Source of the DNA: Thermococcus sp. 2319x1
Lineage (GTDB): Archaea; Methanobacteriota_B; Thermococci; Thermococcales; Thermococcaceae
Length of the DNA stretch: 64,000 nucleotides
Assembly: GCF_001484685.1 (NCBI RefSeq)
Contig: NZ_CP012200.1
Coordinates: 1,482,321-1,546,320 of the forward strand
Reading direction: 5' to 3'
Both the position numbers and the translations under genes were made by a program. The notes under the pieces were generated by a model. That model did no database searches. It was not told the origin of the DNA and worked only from the letters and a program-made list of their open reading frames with translations. How positions within the stretch are numbered: position 1 is the stretch's first letter; every line of letters starts with the position of its first letter. Positions 7,905 through 16,857 of this stretch are shown here, piece by piece.

Positions 7905-9905
7905 TTACAAAAGAAGAATAGGGGTTAACCCCTTATAGTTGAGGTTTATCCTTTCAGGGTGCTCCTCAACGTCTCCATAGTTCGGCTTTGACGGGTCGTA
8001 TTCCTGTATCAGGTGGTTCCAAGCACACCACTTCCAGACTATCTCTCCCCCTTCTTTACCCTCCAGCTTCACCTCAATTATGCATTCAGACCATATTCCC
8101 TCTTCAGGCACGAGCTCAGGGTTCATTCCGTTTTCTATTGCCTCGGCCCTTGACTTCTTATCCCAGACTATCATCAGGATGTTCCCGTTGGGCAGTGGCT
8201 CAATATCGTGGTGGGTGCAGTAGTTCTCAGAGCAGTAGCGGAACTCCCACAGAAGGTTGCTCTTCCAGTTGAACTCCTGAACGACTCCCCCGGCACCGCC
8301 CGCCTTGCTGAAGGGTGAATCCTCCACCTTTCCCGTTCTCAGCAGGTGCCCGTTTTCGAGGAGGTAAGCGTTCTGTCCGGGAAAGTACTGAGTGGCCCAT
8401 GAGTGGATAACGGCTCCATCATAGTTTATCAGGTAGGTTTTCTTTGAGGACAGCGGGCTGAAGAGGATGTAGCCTTCAGTTGCGTTCTCACTCTTCAACA
8501 CCACCCCCGTGTTGTTCTCCCCACCCAGGCCCTGATAATCCACGCCCGGTGAGGAGCTCTCGTTTGAAGCTGGCGTAACGTTTGCGTCCCTTACAAGTCT
8601 GACGAATGCGCATATCCTGACAACATCCCCCTGAGGCCCGTGACCGTAAGGATACCTGCTTGGATCCCCCGTCTTTGGATCGGACCTCTGTGCTCCAGCC
8701 CCGTGGACGTCCATGAGCTTATATCCTTGCGGAGTATTCATCCAGCCGAGGGCCCTTCCGAAGGCAATGTAGACGGCATTTCTCCCGCCCCCAAACATAG
8801 AGACGTGCGTCGTGCTCGTCCAGTAGTAGGGGTAGTCAAGTTCTCCGGCCTCGTTGGTTATGGGAGTAACGTTGAAGATCGGGTCTATAGCCGGCCCCCT
8901 TTGAGCAGGGTTTACGGCATCTGGAGCGCGGGTGTAATCAACTATGGACTGAAGCTCCTTTGCATTCGGCAATCTCCAGTCGCTGTAGCCGAGGTAGTTC
9001 TCCTCGTTCATCCTCTGAACATACTCTAAGGCCTCCTCCCAGTTCATACAATAGCCGCTGTCGTTCTTCGTCCACATGAGGCCAGTTGCCCTGTCCGTGA
9101 TCGTCCCATCGCCGTTGTCAACGAAATCGTTCTTGCCATAGTCGGGGTTGCCCCTCACGAAGAGCACGTAGAACTTCTTTGTTATTGGATAGGCCTTGAT
9201 CCTCCCGTCGGCAAAGTTAACCCCAAAAACTGCCTCCTGTCCTCTCATGACCTTCCCAACGTACCTGGTCGAGGAGAGGAACTGGGCATCGATTATCCTC
9301 TCTCCGGCTTTTGTGTCACCGTAGGCGAACTCAAAGTAGTTCGTGTCGATGAAGGGGACGAGCTTGCTCGTGTCTGCTCCATCGTAGCCGCTTGGGTCAA
9401 CTCCGCTGAAAACTATCAGGGAATAGAGCTCCTTTATACTTGGAAGCCTCCAGTCGTCATAGCCAAGGTACTTCTCCTCGTTCAGCTTTTTAACGAACTC
9501 CAAGGCTTCTTCATACGTCATCTTGTCCTCGTAGTTTATTTCTCCATCCCCGTTCCAGTCAGGACTCCTGGTCCACATGAGGCCGGTGTTTAAGTCCGTG
9601 ACGGTTCCATCTCCATTGTCGCGGTATTTTGGTTGATAACCTTCGTACTGGGCATCCTGGCCGTAGAGGGGCTCTCCCGGCTCCGGGCACGCTATCTCTT
9701 TCCCGGAAGTGTCGTAGCACTTCTCCTGCCCCGTATCGACCACCGTGTAGGGGTAGGGCGTCTTGATAGATTCCAGTTGAGTTTCTTCTCCATGGCCTTC
9801 CGTGCCTGTACCTTCGGAAGTACCGGTGCCAGTGCTGAAGATGTAATAACCCACCGCCCCGATCAAAAGGGCAGTGAGGGCAAGTGCAAAGAGCCCCTTC
9901 CTCAT
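7905..9905 (-). CDS. Exported protein: two DUF1566 domains plus truncated ASST-like domain
   Basis: A 666-aa protein. An N-terminal hydrophobic anchor (residues 4-26) is followed by a Thr/Gly-rich linker, so it faces the outside. Two DUF1566 (Lcl-type) domains follow (about 90-255 and 260-440), each opening with DNGDGTVTD or DNGDGTITD, TGLMWT, and containing YDDWRLPSIKEL or YSDWRLPNAKEL. From about 465 an aryl-sulfate sulfotransferase-like beta-propeller begins: GYILFSPLSSKKTYLINYDG, then HHDIEPLPNGNILMIVWDK. It stops at NLNYKGLTPILLL, far short of a full propeller, so the end looks truncated. Cys residues at YCTHHD and MNWEEAL flanks could form disulfides. Substrate unknown. Confidence 0.6.
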   Translation of the reverse strand: MRKGLFALALTALLIGAVGYYIFSTGTGTSEGTGTEGHGEETQLESIKTPYPYTVVDTGQEKCYDTSGKEIACPEPGEPLYGQDAQYEGYQPKYRDNGDGTVTDLNTGLMWTRSPDWNGDGEINYEDKMTYEEALEFVKKLNEEKYLGYDDWRLPSIKELYSLIVFSGVDPSGYDGADTSKLVPFIDTNYFEFAYGDTKAGERIIDAQFLSSTRYVGKVMRGQEAVFGVNFADGRIKAYPITKKFYVLFVRGNPDYGKNDFVDNGDGTITDRATGLMWTKNDSGYCMNWEEALEYVQRMNEENYLGYSDWRLPNAKELQSIVDYTRAPDAVNPAQRGPAIDPIFNVTPITNEAGELDYPYYWTSTTHVSMFGGGRNAVYIAFGRALGWMNTPQGYKLMDVHGAGAQRSDPKTGDPSRYPYGHGPQGDVVRICAFVRLVRDANVTPASNESSSPGVDYQGLGGENNTGVVLKSENATEGYILFSPLSSKKTYLINYDGAVIHSWATQYFPGQNAYLLENGHLLRTGKVEDSPFSKAGGAGGVVQEFNWKSNLLWEFRYCSENYCTHHDIEPLPNGNILMIVWDKKSRAEAIENGMNPELVPEEGIWSECIIEVKLEGKEGGEIVWKWCAWNHLIQEYDPSKPNYGDVEEHPERINLNYKGLTPILLL

Positions 9906-10165
9906 ACGATCACCTGAATACTAAATGTTGGGCGTACGGATAAAAGGGTTTTCCGAAATCTCACCAGAATCTTTACAAAATTCAGATGAAGGACTTCATT
10001 CTATCTCGACGGCATATCGAGTCTTTGAGCTTCTTTACTGCTTTTGGGCGGTCTTTCTCCTTCACGGGGAATGTGCTCCGGTTGAGTTGTCTTTGCATCA
10101 ATCTCTCACCGAGCCGGGCGGCGGAAGGGTTAAAAGGGATAAAATATCCGTCATCGTGAGACAAG
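9906..10165. promoter_or_regulatory. Divergent intergenic region with TATA-like element for cbiB
   Basis: The 260 bases separate the divergent exported-protein and cbiB genes. A TATA-like GTTAAAAGGGATAAAATA lies around 10129-10146, roughly 25-35 bases before the cbiB ATG. No small gene is convincing here. Confidence 0.35.
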
Positions 10166-11332
10166 ATGCAGGCAGGACTTGCAGTCTTCATCCTCGCGTT
10201 ACTCTGGGACCTGGCACTCGGTGAGCCGCCCGGGAAGCTCCACCCCGTGGTCTGGTTCGGAAGGGTAGCAGGCCTTATAGATTCCAGATACGGGAGGCGC
10301 TCTCCAGCCCTTGACTTCCTCGCCGGCCTTCTCGCCGCTGTCTTCGTGATTATCTCAGCCGTCCTCCTATCCATTGCGCCATCTCACGCCCCTTTTCCCA
10401 TTAACTACCTCATCGCCATCTACTTCCTCAAGAGCTCCTTTGCCATAAGAAGCCTCCACGAGCACGTGGCGAGAACCGTGACCGATGAGGTGGAGGAGAA
10501 AAGAAGGGCCGTCTCGATGATAGTGAGCAGGGACACGAGCGAACTCGATCAGGCTCATCTGAACTCCGCTGCCATAGAGAGCCTCGCGGAAAACCTCAAC
10601 GACTCCGTTGTCGCGCCCCTGTTCTACTTCCTTCTCTTTGGCCTCCCGGGGGCGCTCGTTTACAGGGCCGTCAACACCCTCGACGCGATGCTCGGATACA
10701 GAACGCCCCGCTACGAGTACTTCGGAAAGTTCTCGGCGAGGCTCGACGACCTGCTCAACTTCATCCCGGCCAGGCTGACGGTCCTTCTTTACCTCCCTCT
10801 CTGCGGGGGGAAGGTTTTGGAGTACTACCGGCTGGCGAGGTTCAAGCTCAACTCTGACAAGCCGATAGGTGCCATGAGTGCAGTCCTCAGGGTGTGGCTG
10901 GAGAAACAGGGTCTCTACCGCTTCCCGGGCAGGGAGCCCAGAAACGAGGACATCGAGAGAGCCCTGAGGGTTTACTGGCTGGTGGTTGGAGAGTGGGTCT
11001 TAATCGTGGTGGTCTTCCTCGTGAAAGTTTCCCTTGAGATAATCCTCGAGAACGTCGGCTATCTTACCGGAAAGGCCGCCTCCTTTGAGGTGTGCGAGCA
11101 GATTAAGAAGCGCGCTCTCAACGTCCCCAATGTCCTCGGAATCCACGATTTGAGAGCCCACTACGTAGGGCCAAAGCTTCACGTGGAGCTTCACATCGAG
11201 GTCCCACAGGATATGACGCTTAAAGAGGCCCACGACGTAAGTGAGGAGGTCAAGAGAAGGATTGAAGAAATGGAAGAGGTCGAGACCGCCTTCGTCCACG
11301 TTGACATAAATGGAGTTACAAAATATAAGTGA
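10166..11332 (+). CDS. cbiB: CbiB (adenosylcobinamide-phosphate synthase) fused to CDF C-terminal domain
   Basis: Residues 1-285 look like CbiB/CobD, the membrane enzyme that joins aminopropanol (or its phosphate) to adenosylcobyric acid: [57 protein letters not shown], and [15 protein letters not shown]. CbiB normally ends here at about 300 residues. The frame instead continues: one membrane helix ([19 protein letters not shown]), then [43 protein letters not shown] and [17 protein letters not shown]. This matches the cytoplasmic dimerisation domain of cation diffusion facilitators. The gene is therefore chimeric. No other cobalamin genes are adjacent. Confidence 0.75.
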   Translation: MQAGLAVFILALLWDLALGEPPGKLHPVVWFGRVAGLIDSRYGRRSPALDFLAGLLAAVFVIISAVLLSIAPSHAPFPINYLIAIYFLKSSFAIRSLHEHVARTVTDEVEEKRRAVSMIVSRDTSELDQAHLNSAAIESLAENLNDSVVAPLFYFLLFGLPGALVYRAVNTLDAMLGYRTPRYEYFGKFSARLDDLLNFIPARLTVLLYLPLCGGKVLEYYRLARFKLNSDKPIGAMSAVLRVWLEKQGLYRFPGREPRNEDIERALRVYWLVVGEWVLIVVVFLVKVSLEIILENVGYLTGKAASFEVCEQIKKRALNVPNVLGIHDLRAHYVGPKLHVELHIEVPQDMTLKEAHDVSEEVKRRIEEMEEVETAFVHVDINGVTKYK

Positions 11333-11350
11333 GGAGAAAAGGTTAGCTGA

Positions 11351-12916
11351 TTATTGCCCTTCGTCTGAAGTGGGACACATTCCCTTTCTTGGGTCGCATG
11401 GTGGAAGGCTTCCACTGCTATGGATATAAATATCTCCGTACATACCTGCCAGACTGTACTTGTTGTCCTTATATTGGAACCTGACTTTACTTGAATAGAA
11501 AGTTCCGTCCACGTACTGGTTTTTGTACTCCTCTCTTAGTTGCAAGTTAAGATGAATTAGCGAGAACTTCGTGCTGTCAGTATTGAACCCAACTCCTATC
11601 GCCATGATGAACGGTGCAATTTCAAGGTTGTTGTAGTCAAGGGTTCCGAGTACCGCCGCCGACGCTGAGAAGAGGGGAATCGTGTTGGTGGACGACACGA
11701 AATCCACGTCGAGTTTTGTCAATCCCCCCTGCTGGCTCTCGTGGATCGTTGGCTCCCAGTAGCTGTTGACGAACCACATTGTCCTCTCTCCAATACCTCC
11801 ATATTGGCTTGGCCAACCATGCTCCACGAACTTCTGTAGGCTCATGTCCTCTTCATCGGGCTTCCCAAGGATTACGTAGGCAACGTCGTCGAGTTTTTGG
11901 TAAACGAGACCGTCCCACCAGTAAAGCCTGTATTTTGCCAGCACGACGGTGCCCTTGATGCCTGCCCCTATTACCGAGGGATTGGAAATCTCCGAGCCCC
12001 AAATTGTGATGTGGGATTCCGGAATCGTAAGGTCTTCTGTGTTGATACTATAAGAAGTTCCTATTATCTCCGCTTCTGTAGAAGAGCTGCTACCTCCTTT
12101 TTGTACGGCCGCGGCTGCAGAGAAGATTAGTTCCAGGCTTTGGGTGGTCCTCTGCCGATACATTGTAGTTATGGTAATCCCGTTTATCTTGCTTGTGTCA
12201 CCAGTGACTTGGAGGGCAACCAGGGGGATTATAACATTGGATTTTGAGACTATGGTTTTCTCCAACTTCCATACCAGGCAAACTTGGTAGCATGACCCAG
12301 TCCAATCACATTTCCAGTAGCACTGATCATGGTCAAAGCTTGGCGGCCAGTTTTCTGTGGTTGCTGAAATATTGTTGCCCTTAATCTTTTCTATTGATTT
12401 GAGCTTCTCCTCTATCTGGTTTTTAGTGTAGAGACTTTTAGAGCTCCATCCGGGTAGCTTCACCTGAATGCTCCGCTTGTCGAGCACTTCTCCCACATTA
12501 ATCGGCACGGCTTTTATGAAGTATTGCACGTTGTTGTTTTCATCTCGGAGGGTTCCCAAGAGCAGAAGTGATGCCGACACCGCTCTGGAATCGAGCTTGG
12601 CACTTTTCAAGTAACAACCCCAGAGTTTCATTGCTTTAGTGAGCTGGCTGTAGCTTATTTTTATCTTATCCTGTCCTGAGAAAGTTCCAAGTTCCATCAA
12701 AGAACCGTTTGGAAGAAGGATTGACACCGTAACTATTCCGTATCCCTTCTCCGGAAGCTCAATCTCAAGGCTGGGGTCGAGTATGAAGTTCCGCTTGTAT
12801 TCAACCTTTGCTCCAAGGTACTCCTTGGAGTCTATTGGGATGTTATATAATGCAGCTCCCGAGGCTATGCTTCCCAAGAATAAAACTACTATCAGTACTA
12901 TAATAGTTTTTTTCAT
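11351..12916 (-). CDS. Secreted protein of unknown function
   Basis: A 521-aa protein starting with a clear signal peptide (MKKTIIVLIVVLFLGSIASGA). The rest is polar, rich in beta-strand-like segments and Ser/Thr/Asn, with one cysteine cluster (CYWKCDWTGSCYQVC, about residues 199-215) suggestive of disulfides. I recognise no domain. It lies between cbiB and an IS982 relic, convergent with cbiB (19 bases apart). Base composition is somewhat more A/T-rich than the core genes, consistent with accessory origin. Confidence 0.6.
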   Translation of the reverse strand: MKKTIIVLIVVLFLGSIASGAALYNIPIDSKEYLGAKVEYKRNFILDPSLEIELPEKGYGIVTVSILLPNGSLMELGTFSGQDKIKISYSQLTKAMKLWGCYLKSAKLDSRAVSASLLLLGTLRDENNNVQYFIKAVPINVGEVLDKRSIQVKLPGWSSKSLYTKNQIEEKLKSIEKIKGNNISATTENWPPSFDHDQCYWKCDWTGSCYQVCLVWKLEKTIVSKSNVIIPLVALQVTGDTSKINGITITTMYRQRTTQSLELIFSAAAAVQKGGSSSSTEAEIIGTSYSINTEDLTIPESHITIWGSEISNPSVIGAGIKGTVVLAKYRLYWWDGLVYQKLDDVAYVILGKPDEEDMSLQKFVEHGWPSQYGGIGERTMWFVNSYWEPTIHESQQGGLTKLDVDFVSSTNTIPLFSASAAVLGTLDYNNLEIAPFIMAIGVGFNTDSTKFSLIHLNLQLREEYKNQYVDGTFYSSKVRFQYKDNKYSLAGMYGDIYIHSSGSLPPCDPRKGMCPTSDEGQ

Positions 12917-12969
12917 AGCATCATCTCAATATTACAATTCGGAATCGTTCTTAAAACTTTTTGATAGTA

Positions 12970-13546
12970 CTCTAGTTCCCACCACCCGTGAAGTTGTATA
13001 ATCTATCCAGATTCACAGCCAGAATCGCCCCCAAAATCCTAAGGGCCAAACCCCTCAAAGGTTCCCGTCAGAGTAACAAGTCAGCTTGCACCCATAGTAG
13101 AACTTTTTTAGAGGGAATAAACCCAACCGCGGGCTTTTCAGTTATGATTTCTGGGGAGTTTCCCTTCTCCTTACGCTTTTTCTGGCCAGCTCTTTGGTCT
13201 CAACTGGCTTCGAGTCGATTATTCTAACGTGTCCTCTGGCGTATTCGTAGGATTCTTCCTGAGTTATGATGAGGTTTTTCGTGCCCCTTCAAGCGTTCTC
13301 TTCCCGTGCCTGATTTTGGGAAGGATTTCCTCGATTAGGATTCTGCAAGCGTGCTTTGATTCGGTTAAAGTGCAAGCCGGTGTTGCGCGTTACATGTGAG
13401 GATGATTTCATTGTGAGTGTTTTTCGGGTAATGTTTGCTGACTATTGGGTAGATTTCGGATTTTATGAGCAGGAAGTCCATAACAATCCCCAATCAACCA
13501 AAAAATTTAAATGCATATAAATCTAACGACCTGATGGGAACTAGGG
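12970..13546 (-). mobile_element. IS982 copy with large internal deletion, both ends intact
   Basis: Both terminal repeats are present: CTCTAGTTCCCACC at 12970-12983 and GATGGGAACTAGGG at 13533-13546. On the minus strand the coding remains include SKKVLLWV-like sequence near 13110 and the C-terminal stretch (LRGLAVRILGAILAV) near 13020-13070. The central part of the transposase is deleted, and the first part (13240-13500) is frameshifted. At about 577 bases it is shorter than the 687-base copy at 5210. Not capable of coding transposase. Confidence 0.72.
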
Positions 13547-13595
13547 TCTATGATGTCAAGATAACTGAAGTTTAGATAAACTTGGGGGGAAATTC

Positions 13596-14414
13596 GTGGG
13601 GTGGGCCGGTCGCAACAGACTCCTCTTGGTAGTTGAGCTCACTACATCCATATTATACTTTTTGCCCTTGTTTTTTACATATTTTTCTGTTTATACCTAT
13701 CTCGTATTGCCAGCTATTATCCTCTTGGGGAGAGAATATAAAAATGAAGTCGAAAAGATAACAAAGAGGCATCTGGAAACCAACGTGTCCCTAGAAAAGA
13801 CCGTCGGTTATTACAATACGTTAATATTTACTACTATTATGCTATACCTCTTCTCAATCCTTTCGAGTTTATATGCACTAAAGCTGAACGTTTATCAAAA
13901 AGCAGGGATTTTGATTTTTCTTTGTGTGCTGGGATATTTAGCTCTTAATTTTTCCACAGTTGTTGCTAAACTTTTTATTGTTTCCACAAGCCTCTACGCG
14001 CCCTATCTCTTTTCAGTGCTGATGGCAGGTTATACTCAGCTGTCGCCTGTTTTGTTATTGGGCGGCTTTATTAGGGTGATGTTGTGGTTTGGGATAGAGG
14101 CGGCATTACTTAAAAGTATTGTTTTGGTAAAATCAGAGCTAAGATTGAATATCCATAGATTGTTTAATTTCATGCCATTAGCATTTGGGGGTTTGCTAAT
14201 CCTTTTTGTAAGGCTGCTCGACTATTTTGTGCCCGTTAATCTTTTGTATTATCGTAAAATCTTTGAACAGATTACGTTAATTATGGCATGGGGTCTCTCC
14301 TACTATCTGCTAGGCAAGAAGATCAATGAGCAAATTGATAATGCCCCGCTGGCGTATTCCTTTAGCATATTAATAGGTATAATAACTTTTGTTTTGCTTC
14401 CACCGCCTCTTTAG
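13596..14414 (+). CDS. Polytopic membrane protein of unknown function
   Basis: A 272-aa, strongly hydrophobic protein with about seven to eight membrane segments and no recognisable motif. It starts with GTG preceded by a GGGGGGA ribosome site. Its composition is A/T-rich compared with core genes, and it sits immediately beside an IS982 relic and upstream of a 31-codon gene and a decayed gene, so it may belong to an acquired cassette. It could be a transporter or permease subunit; I cannot say more. Confidence 0.55.
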   Translation: MGWAGRNRLLLVVELTTSILYFLPLFFTYFSVYTYLVLPAIILLGREYKNEVEKITKRHLETNVSLEKTVGYYNTLIFTTIMLYLFSILSSLYALKLNVYQKAGILIFLCVLGYLALNFSTVVAKLFIVSTSLYAPYLFSVLMAGYTQLSPVLLLGGFIRVMLWFGIEAALLKSIVLVKSELRLNIHRLFNFMPLAFGGLLILFVRLLDYFVPVNLLYYRKIFEQITLIMAWGLSYYLLGKKINEQIDNAPLAYSFSILIGIITFVLLPPPL

Positions 14415-14433
14415 AGTTGTTAGGGGTAATTTT

Positions 14434-14529
14434 ATGAAGGGTAAAGATTGGAGGAGGCTCCGAAACGCGTATACCATTAACCATCTATTCAAACATATGG
14501 CACCAACAGCAAATCCAGAGGTGATTTAA
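14434..14529 (+). CDS. Small protein, 31 aa
   Basis: ATG at 14434, stop TAA at 14527-14529, encoding a basic peptide beginning MKGKDWRRLRNAYTINH. Its stop overlaps the ATG of the following decayed gene (TAATG), and that downstream start carries a GAGGTGAT ribosome site inside this gene, which argues for real translational coupling. The function is unknown. Confidence 0.35.
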   Translation: MKGKDWRRLRNAYTINHLFKHMAPTANPEVI

Positions 14530-14943
14530 TGTCGAAGTGGCTCTCCCTGCTCATTCTTTTGATTTTGCCCTTGTCGCCTATATCACGTTTTCCAGTGAGA
14601 GCACCCAATGCTCTACAAAAAATCTCGAAGGTGCCCTTCTAATCAGGTGCCCCTTTAACGGTATTAAAAACGTGGTTTTAAGTAACGGTTTTTGAGAGTT
14701 GCCTCGTTTTAGCGGTGGAGGGGAATGAGAGCTACCTCGGTTTTTACAATATATAGTGATACCTTCCGGATTTAACGTTCAAAGCGCCGTACACCACAGA
14801 CTTCATAACATCCAAAAGGTACGCCCTGGCTCGTTATGAGGATTACTCCACGGTGTTTGGCTGTAATAGAGAGGTGTTGCGGATTAATGACCCTTATGAG
14901 GAGGTTTACCCGATTGGTGATGACTTCATCCTAGTGCGCTATG
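14529..14943 (+). pseudogene. Decayed gene for a membrane-anchored or exported protein
   Basis: It starts MSKWLSLLILLIL, an N-terminal hydrophobic anchor. It continues in a second frame as ALVAYITFSSESTQCSTKN and LLIRCPFNGIKNVVLSNG, then in a third as ESCLVLAVEGNESYLGFYNI. After two in-frame stops near 14755 it resumes as YEDYSTVFGCNREVLRIND and YPIGDDFILVRYEELLKV. At least two frameshifts and two stops make it a pseudogene. It ends where a reverse-strand TldD fragment begins. The family is not recognised. Confidence 0.55.
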
Positions 14944-15354
14944 AGGAATTGTTAAAAGTTCACTCGCCACGCTTTCACCGATTTTGTTGGCTAGGGGCGT
15001 TGTCTCTTTGATTAGGCGTTCACCCTTGAATGCCGGAAAGAGCGCAAAGCTCAGGAGCATTGAGATTGCCCACGGCTCAACAATCACCTTAGCTTCCTCT
15101 GTTCTGCTCTTCTCAACTTTATAGGCCCATTTTACTTTCTGTGCAGCATTTTCTACAACCTTTTCTACATCTAAGTTCAAGCTAAGCTTTGCATCGAGGT
15201 CAAAAATTCCCGGGGTGACATTTCCTTCCTTCATCCCAATGAGCTCAAAGTAGATGTAAGCACCGCCGCCTTCTTGAACGACGTTGATTCCTTGGGAGTT
15301 TAGGATTTGGCTCTCGCTCCACTCAACTCCTCCTCCACCACCTGCAACGATTAT
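14926..15354 (-). pseudogene. TldD/PmbA-family metalloprotease, internal fragment
   Basis: The open frame from about 15354 reads IIVAGGGGGVEWSESQI, GGGAYIYFELIGMKEGNVTPG, then FDLDAKLSLNLDVEKVVENA and LLSFALFPAFKGERLIK. This looks like the middle part of TldD/PmbA-like modulator proteins. The N-terminal part is cut by the IS982 fragment at 15355, and the C-terminal catalytic/metal region is missing at 14926. About 143 codons remain of about 430-460, so it is non-functional. Confidence 0.6.
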
Positions 15355-15519
15355 GTTTTCGAAGTTTTCTGAGTTTCTTCTGAAACCGAGCAGGAGTGTT
15401 AGTTTGAGGGGTTTGGCTGTTAGGATTTTAGGGGCGATTCTGGCTGTGAATCTGGAGGGATTACCTCACAGGTGGTGGGAACTAGGGTATAATCCTAACG
15501 ACCTGATGGGAACTAGAGT
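15355..15519 (+). mobile_element. IS982 3' fragment joined to its opposite end
   Basis: Bases 15355-15488 match the last about 135 bases of the IS982 copy at 5760-5896 (FSKFSEFLLKPSRSV coding, then the terminal repeat GGTGGTGGGAACTAGGG). After a few bases, 15492-15519 carries the other element end (AACGACCTGATGGGAACTAG). It is a second deletion derivative with the same architecture as the one at 4454-4574. Confidence 0.65.
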
Positions 15520-15576
15520 CATTGGAAGATACCATCAAAAAGATGCTGAAGTGACAAAGAAATTAGAAGGGAAGCC

Positions 15577-16146
15577 TCAGATCTTCCCAACGAGGTCGAG
15601 GCTGACCTTGAGGGCTTCCTTGCCCGGCTCCCAGCTGGCCGGACAGACCATTCCAGGGTTCTCGCGCACGAACTTAGAGGCTTTAAGCCTCCTCAGGATT
15701 TCCTTAGCACTCCGCCCTATGCTGTTGTCGTGCATCTCCATGTGCACAACCTTCCCGTCCGGGTCTATGATGAAGGTAGCCCTCCAGGAGATGCCCTCCT
15801 CTTCAATGTAGGTTCCAAAGAGCCTGCACACCTTCCCGGCCGGATCGGCAAGCATTGGATAGCGCACCTTTTTGATTGCCGGCGAGCTGTCGTGCCAGGC
15901 CTTATGGACATAGGCAGTGTCAGTTGAGACGCTTATTATCTCGGCCCCCTCTTTCTTGAACTCCTCGTAATACTCAGCGAGCTCCTCAAGCTCCGTGGGG
16001 CAGACAAAGGTAAAGTCCGCCGGATAGAAGGCCAAAACCACCCACTTACCCCTGTAATCAGAGAACCTAAGCTTCCCTATCTCGTCTTTCTCCGGGAAGT
16101 AAGCATCTGCCTCGAATTCGGGAACGATTTCTCCAACCTTCACCAT
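15577..16146 (-). CDS. Typical 2-Cys peroxiredoxin
   Basis: A 189-aa AhpC/Prx protein that reduces hydrogen peroxide and organic peroxides in the cytoplasm. The peroxidatic Cys lies in FYPADFTFVCPTELEE (about residue 46); the supporting Arg lies in SWRATFIIDPDG. The C-terminal resolving Cys is in GMVCPASWEPG (about residue 170). The start is the ATG at 16146, which has GAGGTGA five bases upstream; a GTG three codons earlier overlaps that ribosome site. It is divergently oriented from an FMN reductase, which could share regulation or electron supply. Confidence 0.9.
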   Translation of the reverse strand: MVKVGEIVPEFEADAYFPEKDEIGKLRFSDYRGKWVVLAFYPADFTFVCPTELEELAEYYEEFKKEGAEIISVSTDTAYVHKAWHDSSPAIKKVRYPMLADPAGKVCRLFGTYIEEEGISWRATFIIDPDGKVVHMEMHDNSIGRSAKEILRRLKASKFVRENPGMVCPASWEPGKEALKVSLDLVGKI

Positions 16147-16175
16147 TTCGTTCACCTCACGATTAATTAGGCAGC

Positions 16176-16256
16176 CCTAATTTAAAAAGGTTGTCCTAAC
16201 AAAGTGTGAAGTTTTGAACTTCGAAGCTTTTCACTTCGAAAGGATAAACTTAAAGC
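16176..16256. promoter_or_regulatory. Divergent promoter region with overlapping inverted repeats
   Basis: Two perfect inverted repeats overlap: GAAGTT-TTG-AACTTC (16208-16222) and TTCGAAG-cttttca-CTTCGAA (16220-16240). TATA-like elements flank them: CTTTTTAAATTA at 16176-16187 for the peroxiredoxin and AAACTTAAAG at 16247-16256 for the FMN reductase. GTTTTGAAC also fits half of the GTTn3AAC pattern known for the redox regulator SurR, without its second GTT. Binding by any regulator is inference. Confidence 0.45.
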
Positions 16257-16286
16257 CCCAAAATAGAAATTTTACACGGTGATGAT

Positions 16287-16838
16287 ATGAAGCTCAAAGT
16301 TATTCTCGGAACGGCAAGGGAAGGACGGAAGAGCGAGAATGTGGCGAAGTACATAGCCAGGAAAGCCTCCGAGCTTGGCTGGGAGGTTGAGCTTATAGAT
16401 GTGAAGGACTACTTACTCTGTTATACCCACCGCTGGAAAATAACGCCCGAGATGGAGCGCTACCGCTCAAAAATCCTTGAAGCCGATGCTCTCGTAATAG
16501 TTGCTCCAGAATACAATGGTGGCTATCCGGGAGAGCTTAAAATCCTTCTCGACACGATCTTTGACGAGTACGAGGGATTACCTGTTGGGATAGTTACCGT
16601 ATCGTCAGTTACCGGTGGGGTAAGACTCCTCCAGGAGCTTAGGTTGGCTGCGGTGAACTACCGCATGCTGCCCGTTGGGCAGGTGCTCTTTTACAATGTC
16701 GATGACCTCTTCGAGGGCGATGAGCTTAAGGACGGGAAGTACGCGGAGAGGGTTGAGAGACTTCTCCAAACGCTCGAAAAGTACGCCAAAGCCCTAAAAC
16801 CGATAAGGGAGGAAGGAAGGAGAAGGGAAGAGGGATGA
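16287..16838 (+). CDS. NADPH-dependent FMN reductase family flavoprotein
   Basis: A 183-aa flavodoxin-like protein: an N-terminal VILGTAREGRKSENVAKYIA (phosphate-binding loop) and VIVAPEYNGGYPGELKILLD (flavin-contact motif) place it in the FMN_red family. Such enzymes reduce FMN or quinone-like substrates with NAD(P)H. The TATA-like element is only about 30 bases before the ATG, so the mRNA is nearly leaderless. It is divergent from the peroxiredoxin across a palindromic region and could supply reducing power during oxidative stress (inference). The C-terminus is basic and repetitive (REEGRRREEG). Confidence 0.82.
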   Translation: MKLKVILGTAREGRKSENVAKYIARKASELGWEVELIDVKDYLLCYTHRWKITPEMERYRSKILEADALVIVAPEYNGGYPGELKILLDTIFDEYEGLPVGIVTVSSVTGGVRLLQELRLAAVNYRMLPVGQVLFYNVDDLFEGDELKDGKYAERVERLLQTLEKYAKALKPIREEGRRREEG

Positions 16839-16857
16839 GGAGCACCTGGGGACGTGA

